9,816 bases of DNA from Cryomorphaceae bacterium (GTDB lineage Bacteria > Bacteroidota > Bacteroidia > Flavobacteriales > Crocinitomicaceae): NCBI GenBank assembly GCA_002683585.1, contig NYTQ01000108.1:1-9816 (forward strand), given 5' to 3'. Shown here one piece after another: positions 6,295 through 9,816 of this stretch. Position 1 is the stretch's first letter. The number at the start of each line of letters is the position of its first letter. Made by a program: the position numbers and the translations under genes. Under the pieces are notes generated by a model, which saw only the letters and a program-made list of their open reading frames with translations, made no database searches and was not told the origin of the DNA.

Positions 6295-6543
6295 TTAGTC
6301 GTTGCTTACCTCTTCAACAGTGAATGTGAAGCCACAATCAATAGCATCATTTTTCAAAGATTGGAGTTCGCGTTCTGTGTAGGCGTATTCGGTCCATTCG
6401 AGGTTTTCATCAAGGAAAGCTTCGACGTAATAGGTAGGAGAAGACACGCGAGAAAGCTTAAGGAGGTTGTTTGCTTCTAGTTTGTCTTGTGTGGCTTGAA
6501 ATTCATCAAATAAATTAAGCCAGGTGTGGTGATAACCAAGCAT
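6295..6543 (-). CDS. Hypothetical protein, 82 residues
   Basis: I do not recognise this protein. It is small, acidic and rich in aromatic residues: MLGYHHTWLNLFDEFQ at the start, a strand-like TYYVEAFLDENLEWTEYAY in the middle, and FTFTVEEV at the end. The alternation of strands and a helix (ERELQSLKNDAIDCG) suggests a compact alpha-beta fold. It has no membrane segment. The ATG at 6543 has no Shine-Dalgarno site and lies just after a terminator that would end the upstream transcript, so it should have its own promoter or depend on readthrough. The end is followed within six bases by the closing helix of the folded gap. Confidence 0.66.
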   Translation of the reverse strand: MLGYHHTWLNLFDEFQATQDKLEANNLLKLSRVSSPTYYVEAFLDENLEWTEYAYTERELQSLKNDAIDCGFTFTVEEVSND

Positions 6544-6554
6544 GGTGTAAAAGC

Positions 6555-6584
6555 AAGAGAAAAGAAAGCCCTGTCTCCAGGGCT
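6555..6584 (-). terminator. Intrinsic terminator after the 113-residue gene
   Basis: On the minus strand AGCCCTG, loop GAGA and CAGGGCT form a 7-bp GC-rich stem (6578-6584 with 6567-6573). It is followed directly by a T-rich run TTCTTTTCTCTT. It starts 8 bases after the TGA of the 113-residue gene. This is the best terminator in the window and separates the unit read from about 6970 from the genes below it. Confidence 0.8.
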
Positions 6585-6591
6585 GATGTAA

Positions 6592-6933
6592 TCAGTCCCA
6601 GGTGTTGTGGTACTGAGGGCGACCATCCCAGATGCGGAAATACTTGATGCTGTCAGAAATGCCTTCGATGCTGTCGTAGCGCTGAATGCGCTTACGGAAG
6701 ATGTTGCAATCTGGAGCTTGTACAGACGTGTCTGGGATTGCTTTGCCGTCGCCTTTACCGTCATCGCCAGTAACGATGCGACCGATAGGACGAAGCCAAA
6801 CACTGGCCTTGGTCATGCGAGCAACGACGTAATAATCAACAATCGTCATGTTGTAGCCGTAGCTAGAACAAATGATTTGATTGAGTTCGAGCTTGCTGGT
6901 CTGGAGGGTTAACTGCTCTGCTGTAACGGTCAT
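6592..6933 (-). CDS. Hypothetical protein, 113 residues
   Basis: I do not recognise this protein. The first 25 residues are polar, then YNMTIVDYYVVARMTKASVW (27-46) looks like two beta strands, followed by a Gly- and Asp-rich turn (VTGDDGKGDGKAIPD). The end is aromatic and charged (YFRIWDGRPQYHNTWD). The strand pattern is like small phage proteins that carry a DUF-type beta domain, but I cannot name one. The ATG at 6933 is preceded by AAGG with 7-base spacing, a modest ribosome site. It sits between a possible promoter and the terminator at 6555-6584, so it may be its own single-gene unit. Confidence 0.68.
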   Translation of the reverse strand: MTVTAEQLTLQTSKLELNQIICSSYGYNMTIVDYYVVARMTKASVWLRPIGRIVTGDDGKGDGKAIPDTSVQAPDCNIFRKRIQRYDSIEGISDSIKYFRIWDGRPQYHNTWD

Positions 6934-6974
6934 TAAAAACCTTGGTGAAGGGTGGGAATCTCTCCCATGCCTAA

Positions 6975-6994
6975 ATCATACCATGGGTATACCC
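6975..6994 (-). promoter_or_regulatory. Possible extended -10 promoter with palindromic operator
   Basis: On the minus strand TGGTATGAT (6983-6975) fits an extended -10 box about 40 bases before the ATG at 6933; no good -35 is seen. Next to it is the perfect 10-base palindrome GGGTATACCC (6985-6994). A 6-bp inverted repeat (CCGTTG 6994-6999 with CAACGG 7007-7012) follows. This layout would suit an operator for a small dimeric repressor such as the ribbon-helix-helix protein encoded just upstream. No experiment supports it here. Confidence 0.35.
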
Positions 6995-7005
6995 CGTTGG
7001 CCACA

Positions 7006-7314
7006 TCAACGGCGTTTTGCGTTTAAAGCACAGATGACAGTACAGACGATCTTTTCTACATCTCGGCTGTTGACGTTGTACAAACGATTTACAGCAGCTA
7101 CCGCGGCATCAATCGAATCCCGACCTTTCGAATAATGGACTGGCTTGATCTCAGGAATTGGTGCGGGTTGATTTGCTTCGCTCAGTACACGAGCCCGTAG
7201 CAGTTCTTGGCGCGGGATACCGCGCTGCATGGCCTCAGCGTTTAAGGCGTCGCGTTCTTCTTCAGTCAAGCGGACATCAACCCGGACAGGGTACGTGCGG
7301 TTGCAATCAGGCAT
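7006..7314 (-). CDS. Probable ribbon-helix-helix DNA-binding protein, 102 residues
   Basis: Residues 8-45 have the pattern of a ribbon-helix-helix DNA-binding domain like those in Arc- or MobC-type proteins: a basic beta strand YPVRVDVRLT, helix EEERDALNAEAMQRG, a turn IPR and helix QELLRARVLSEA. A Pro-rich linker follows (APIPEIKPVHY). The C-terminal half is helical (DSIDAAVAAVNRLYNV and EKIVCTVICALNAKRR) and may mediate dimerisation or partner binding. The ATG shares a base with the ATPase stop (TAATG), so the two are translationally coupled. A role with the ATPase in replication, or as its regulator, is likely. The fold is well suggested; the partner and site are inference. Confidence 0.7.
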   Translation of the reverse strand: MPDCNRTYPVRVDVRLTEEERDALNAEAMQRGIPRQELLRARVLSEANQPAPIPEIKPVHYSKGRDSIDAAVAAVNRLYNVNSRDVEKIVCTVICALNAKRR

Positions 7315-8909
7315 TAGAAATCAAATGAATCAGTTGGCTGAGCTTTAACAGGCTCAGGTTGACAAGGGCGAACGTCTAGCTCCCAGCGCAGGTTGCTGAT
7401 GGTCACCATGGGGCTCCCGATTTTTTCAACTGAAATTTTGTCGGGGTTGCTTCCGTCGCGAACAATAAACCCGTTAGCCCATTCGTCACCCCTGCGGATT
7501 TCGACTTTGGTCTTTGGATTTATTGAATTAGAGGGTAGTACGCTTGTATCGTCCTGGGAGTTAATTTTATTGGATTTAATGGATTCAACTGATAAAGATC
7601 CAATAGATCGGTTAGATCCCGGTTCTGAGCCTCCCAGGCACCATTCCATGGCAGCAGGGCTTGCCATCCAATAAATCCGTGGCCTTGAACCTGTTTCTTC
7701 TGCCCGAACAGGAATCGACAGCCCTTTTGCTTTTAGTGCCCGCAGCTCACGCGAGACATGCCCTTTTTGTTTGTCTAGCTCTGTAGCAAGCTCTTCAACA
7801 GAAACATCAGCGTTAAGCCCTGTACGCAAAGTTAGGTAGTCAAAGACCGATGCTCTAACGCCGCCTAGTTCCATGATGCGTTGCCCAGCCCTTTCAACTT
7901 TCTGTGCCTCTTCCAGTCCATCTAGATAAGTCCAACCACCTTCAGGCAGGTACTGCCCCATCACACCACCTGATTCATTGCCGCCTCGACCTTTGCCAGC
8001 AAATCCCACGCGCTTGTCGATACGGGCTAAACCGTCTTCTTCTTGTGCAACCCAGCGCATTAATACGCCCCAGCTAAACACCGAGCTGATCGAGCTGCTG
8101 CCTCGGCACTCTGTAATCCAGTCCCATGTTGTTGGCCTTTTGACAGAGTGATGAATCACTAGAAGCGTTGCCCCTGTTTTTCTCAATTGGCTAATAGCAT
8201 TACGAATCGGTTGTGCATACCTAGAAGTGTTTTCTTCAATGCCTGTCGGCTCCATCATTGAACTCAATGAGTCGATGATTACCAACGGAAATTGATGCTT
8301 TTCAATTTCTTCACGCATCCGACGAATGCCGTCTTTCGTAAAGTTGTACTGCTCGCCAGTTTCCATGCTGCAGAAGAAATCAACTGAATCAGCTTTAAGC
8401 GTCTGATCTTCTGCAACCAAAGTTTCGCGGCGTAATAGATGAAGCCAATCACCTTCGCTTTGGTCTGTGCCAAATACAAGAACAGGCATCCGTTCGTTAG
8501 GTATTGACAAATCACGACCTAAAAACTGCGGCACACGATCGCGCAATGCAGCAATCAATCCAGTAGAAAACGATGACTTGCCAACCTTTGGCTGGCCGAT
8601 AATGACGTTTGACTCGCCAAGCTTGACCATGCCGTCAAGCAGGAACACAGATTCGGTAGCTTGTAGCTGTTGGCCAGCCCTATAAACGTTGCCTTTCTGA
8701 AGCCGACGCTCAGCAGCGTCAAGATATGCCTTAAGTTCCGTATCTTTTGCGTCGTCGTGGACGCTGAGATCGAAAGCCTTGTTTCGCATTAGGGGCATCC
8801 AATCCCGTTCCCTTTCGGTTTGGATCAATGTTTCGGCGTGTAGGGCTAGGGCTGTTAACGCTTGTTGAAGTGGCGGTGTGCTGCTTAAGGGTTTTTCTGT
8901 AGAAGGCAT
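7314..8909 (-). CDS. RecA/RepA-like replicative ATPase with winged-helix domain
   Basis: This is a 531-residue RecA-fold ATPase of the RepA/AAA_25 kind found as replicative helicases or loaders in plasmids and phages. From the ATG at 8909, the Walker A loop GQPKVGKSS is at 105-113 (Lys111), Walker B PLVIIDSLSS holds Asp213, and the strand LLVIHHSVK at 249-257 carries the His pair typical of the family. RIDKRVGFAGKGRGG (296-310) may bind DNA. A winged-helix domain follows (about 360-415; DVSVEELATELDKQKG and the recognition helix HVSRELRALKAKG). The last 90 residues are Ser- and Asn-rich and may be a tether. The frame is open to a TTG at 8957, but the first ATG at 8909 is preferred. The upstream gene overlaps it by 179 bases in a different frame, which may hide a frameshift. 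Confidence 0.85.
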   Translation of the reverse strand: MPSTEKPLSSTPPLQQALTALALHAETLIQTERERDWMPLMRNKAFDLSVHDDAKDTELKAYLDAAERRLQKGNVYRAGQQLQATESVFLLDGMVKLGESNVIIGQPKVGKSSFSTGLIAALRDRVPQFLGRDLSIPNERMPVLVFGTDQSEGDWLHLLRRETLVAEDQTLKADSVDFFCSMETGEQYNFTKDGIRRMREEIEKHQFPLVIIDSLSSMMEPTGIEENTSRYAQPIRNAISQLRKTGATLLVIHHSVKRPTTWDWITECRGSSSISSVFSWGVLMRWVAQEEDGLARIDKRVGFAGKGRGGNESGGVMGQYLPEGGWTYLDGLEEAQKVERAGQRIMELGGVRASVFDYLTLRTGLNADVSVEELATELDKQKGHVSRELRALKAKGLSIPVRAEETGSRPRIYWMASPAAMEWCLGGSEPGSNRSIGSLSVESIKSNKINSQDDTSVLPSNSINPKTKVEIRRGDEWANGFIVRDGSNPDKISVEKIGSPMVTISNLRWELDVRPCQPEPVKAQPTDSFDF

Positions 8910-9168
8910 CAGAGGCCAGTGATGGTGAAAAGTAGTCGTCGTCGGTGTAAACGCCAAGGCGTCTTAACTCGCGAAAAGATGTCAGCTCTTCGCTTGATTC
9001 ATAAGGGTGTTCTAAATCCCATGCATCTAACGCAGCGTCTGAGCGTTGCTTTTGCATTGCGCTGTATTTACCGCACATTGCTTCGTCTTCGTCGTATTCA
9101 GACAGAAGCGAATAAGGCACCCATTGCAGAAGGTCAAAAGCTCGCTCTTCTGCATTGAGATTAGTCAC
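8731..9168 (-). CDS. Hypothetical acidic protein, 145 residues, possibly frameshifted
   Basis: I do not recognise this protein. Residues 1-90 look coding: acidic, with FDLLQWVPYSLLSEYDEDE and FRELRRLGVYTDDDYF. After about residue 92 it turns into a Ser, Thr, Pro and Arg stretch ending RRRKRYGT, which is typical of a wrong frame, and that part is fully overlapped by the ATPase gene. The GTG start at 9168 overlaps the previous small gene's end by 8 bases (GTGACTAA). The change coincides with a run of five A on the minus strand (8892-8896). Removing one base there would join its first 90 residues to the ATPase, making one protein of about 617 residues. So this is either a separate gene with an unusual tail or the N-terminus of a longer ATPase. 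Confidence 0.6.
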   Translation of the reverse strand: MTNLNAEERAFDLLQWVPYSLLSEYDEDEAMCGKYSAMQKQRSDAALDAWDLEHPYESSEELTSFRELRRLGVYTDDDYFSPSLASDAFYRKTLKQHTATSTSVNSPSPTRRNIDPNRKGTGLDAPNAKQGFRSQRPRRRKRYGT

Positions 9169-9328
9169 GGGCTAAAGGCTCAGGCTCTGATGCAATTGCT
9201 TTTTGTAGCAGCAGATTGACCCAGCCAACGCGTGTCACGCCAATTGGTTTCTTGCGATCAACCTCAAAAATGACTCTAGGGTCAACCCGCACGTAGCTGC
9301 TTGTCACTGGTTCAAGTTCTTCAGGCAT
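9161..9328 (-). CDS. Small protein, 55 residues, possible ribbon-helix-helix
   Basis: A short frame begins with ATG at 9328 and encodes MPEELEPVTSSYVRVDPRVI and so on. SYVRVDPRVIFEVDR (residues 11-25) could be the beta strand and first helix, and GVTRVGWVNLLLQKAI (30-45) the second helix of a ribbon-helix-helix protein, a common fold for small phage repressors and replication accessory factors. There is no good Shine-Dalgarno site. It ends inside the GTG start of the 145-residue gene, so it is the first gene of the long minus-strand run and sits at the divergent promoter region, where a regulator would be expected. The fold is suggested only by pattern. Confidence 0.6.
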   Translation of the reverse strand: MPEELEPVTSSYVRVDPRVIFEVDRKKPIGVTRVGWVNLLLQKAIASEPEPLARD

Positions 9329-9356
9329 TGGCCTATGATCGGTTTGCCATTAGATT
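9329..9356. promoter_or_regulatory. Divergent intergenic region with possible plus-strand -10
   Basis: Only 28 bases separate the starts of the minus- and plus-strand genes. TATGAT at 9334-9339 fits a plus-strand -10 box, about 18 bases before the ATG at 9357, with a poor -35 (TTCAAG, 9311-9316) at 17-base spacing. The minus-strand promoter is not clear and may lie inside the exonuclease gene. The call is weak. Confidence 0.3.
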
Positions 9357-9816
9357 ATGGCCCTTATGCCATTGGAATGGAACCCCTTGATGCTAGAACC
9401 GATAGCAGAGCTTGAATTTTACAAAAAGCAGCACCGGTACAGGCTGCGCAATCAGTGGCTAGCACACAACGTTTCTGATGTACTGGCTTTTGATATGGAG
9501 CCTTTTAAGCAAGCAATGATTGACAAGTACAAAGACGGGCCAGATGGTTGGGCTGTTAGAGGTGAAACCATCCATGATTGGCTTGATCAGCATCTGAAAG
9601 CTAAAGAGCCTTCTGTGCCAGAAAAATGGGCACCGTGGATAAACGCTTTGTTAGATCAGCAGTTTTTTGACGGTGCAGAAATACTTGCGACTGAGTACCG
9701 CGTTGTTGATCCTTTAAAAAGCTGTGCTGGCAGTTTTGATTTTTTGATCAAAAAAGACGGTTACATCCAAATTGGTGACTTGAAAACAGTGAGCAGCAAG
9801 CGTGCTGTTGCAGCGC
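9357..9816 (+). CDS. PD-(D/E)XK exonuclease, RecB/Cas4-like (partial, 3' end cut off)
   Basis: This is the only plus-strand gene. The frame is open from ATG at 9357 to the window end, giving 153 residues. It shows the RecB/Cas4-type nuclease pattern: RGETIHDWLD with His73, ATEYRV with Glu113, AGSFDF with Asp128, and the catalytic IGDLKT with Asp141 and Lys143. Phages use such nucleases for recombination and DNA end processing, which fits the replication genes next to it. Other in-frame starts are ATG at 9366 and 9390; the Trp-rich start (LEWNPLMLEP) makes one of the first two likely. No AddB- or Cas4-type iron-sulfur cysteines are visible in this part; the C-terminus is missing. Confidence 0.86.
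   Translation, partial: MALMPLEWNPLMLEPIAELEFYKKQHRYRLRNQWLAHNVSDVLAFDMEPFKQAMIDKYKDGPDGWAVRGETIHDWLDQHLKAKEPSVPEKWAPWINALLDQQFFDGAEILATEYRVVDPLKSCAGSFDFLIKKDGYIQIGDLKTVSSKRAVAA

Noticed and set aside
6607..6912. 101-codon plus-strand frame opposite the 113-residue gene
   Set aside because: The minus-strand gene has a ribosome site and a matching terminator; the plus frame has neither. Some doubt remains since both proteins are unknown.
1..9816. CRISPR array, insertion sequence or long direct repeats
   Set aside because: I saw no regularly spaced repeats, transposase gene or terminal repeats on either strand.

Overview
The window looks like part of a tailed double-stranded DNA phage or prophage genome. 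The clearest phage marker is a complete large terminase (TerL) with a probable small terminase just upstream. I infer a bacterial virus, perhaps of a cyanobacterium: base composition is moderate, clear Shine-Dalgarno sites are scarce, and GTG and TTG starts are frequent. The sequence alone does not settle the host. All genes but one are on the minus strand, so they are read from high to low coordinates.

Layout in transcription order. A short divergent region (about 9329-9356) separates a plus-strand PD-(D/E)XK exonuclease, cut off by the window end, from the minus-strand genes. The minus strand starts with a small possible ribbon-helix-helix protein (9161-9328), an acidic unknown protein (8731-9168) and a RecA/RepA-like ATPase with a winged helix (7314-8909), then a ribbon-helix-helix protein (7006-7314). 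This block looks like replication and recombination functions. Next come a possible promoter and palindrome (about 6975-6994), an unknown 113-residue protein ending at a good intrinsic terminator (6555-6584), an 82-residue unknown, a 160-base non-coding gap with a strong multi-stem RNA fold (6168-6289), a 178-residue unknown and one or two very small proteins (5299-5542).

The rest is one compact, overlapping minus-strand run: ParB-like protein, cytosine-C5 DNA methyltransferase, glutamine-dependent asparagine-synthetase-like amidotransferase, CmoA-like SAM enzyme, small terminase, large terminase. Successive genes overlap by 1 to 13 bases, so they are probably co-transcribed and translationally coupled.

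The most interesting proposal concerns the middle three enzymes, which fit together chemically as a DNA hypermodification pathway. CmoA makes carboxy-SAM from SAM and prephenate. A C5-methyltransferase able to use that cofactor would put a carboxymethyl group on cytosine. An asparagine-synthetase-like enzyme could then amidate it, since carboxymethyl is the aspartate side chain, giving 5-carbamoylmethylcytosine. The methyltransferase supports this directly: the usual Asn of motif X (GNxV) is Arg here (GRAVPP, codon at 3762-3764). A basic residue at that position is what lets an engineered C5-methyltransferase accept carboxy-SAM. The pathway is a hypothesis; the domain calls and the Arg are seen in the sequence.

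Two long same-strand overlaps, at 8731-8909 and 5375-5478, both have the downstream gene in the +1 frame and may hide frameshifts.
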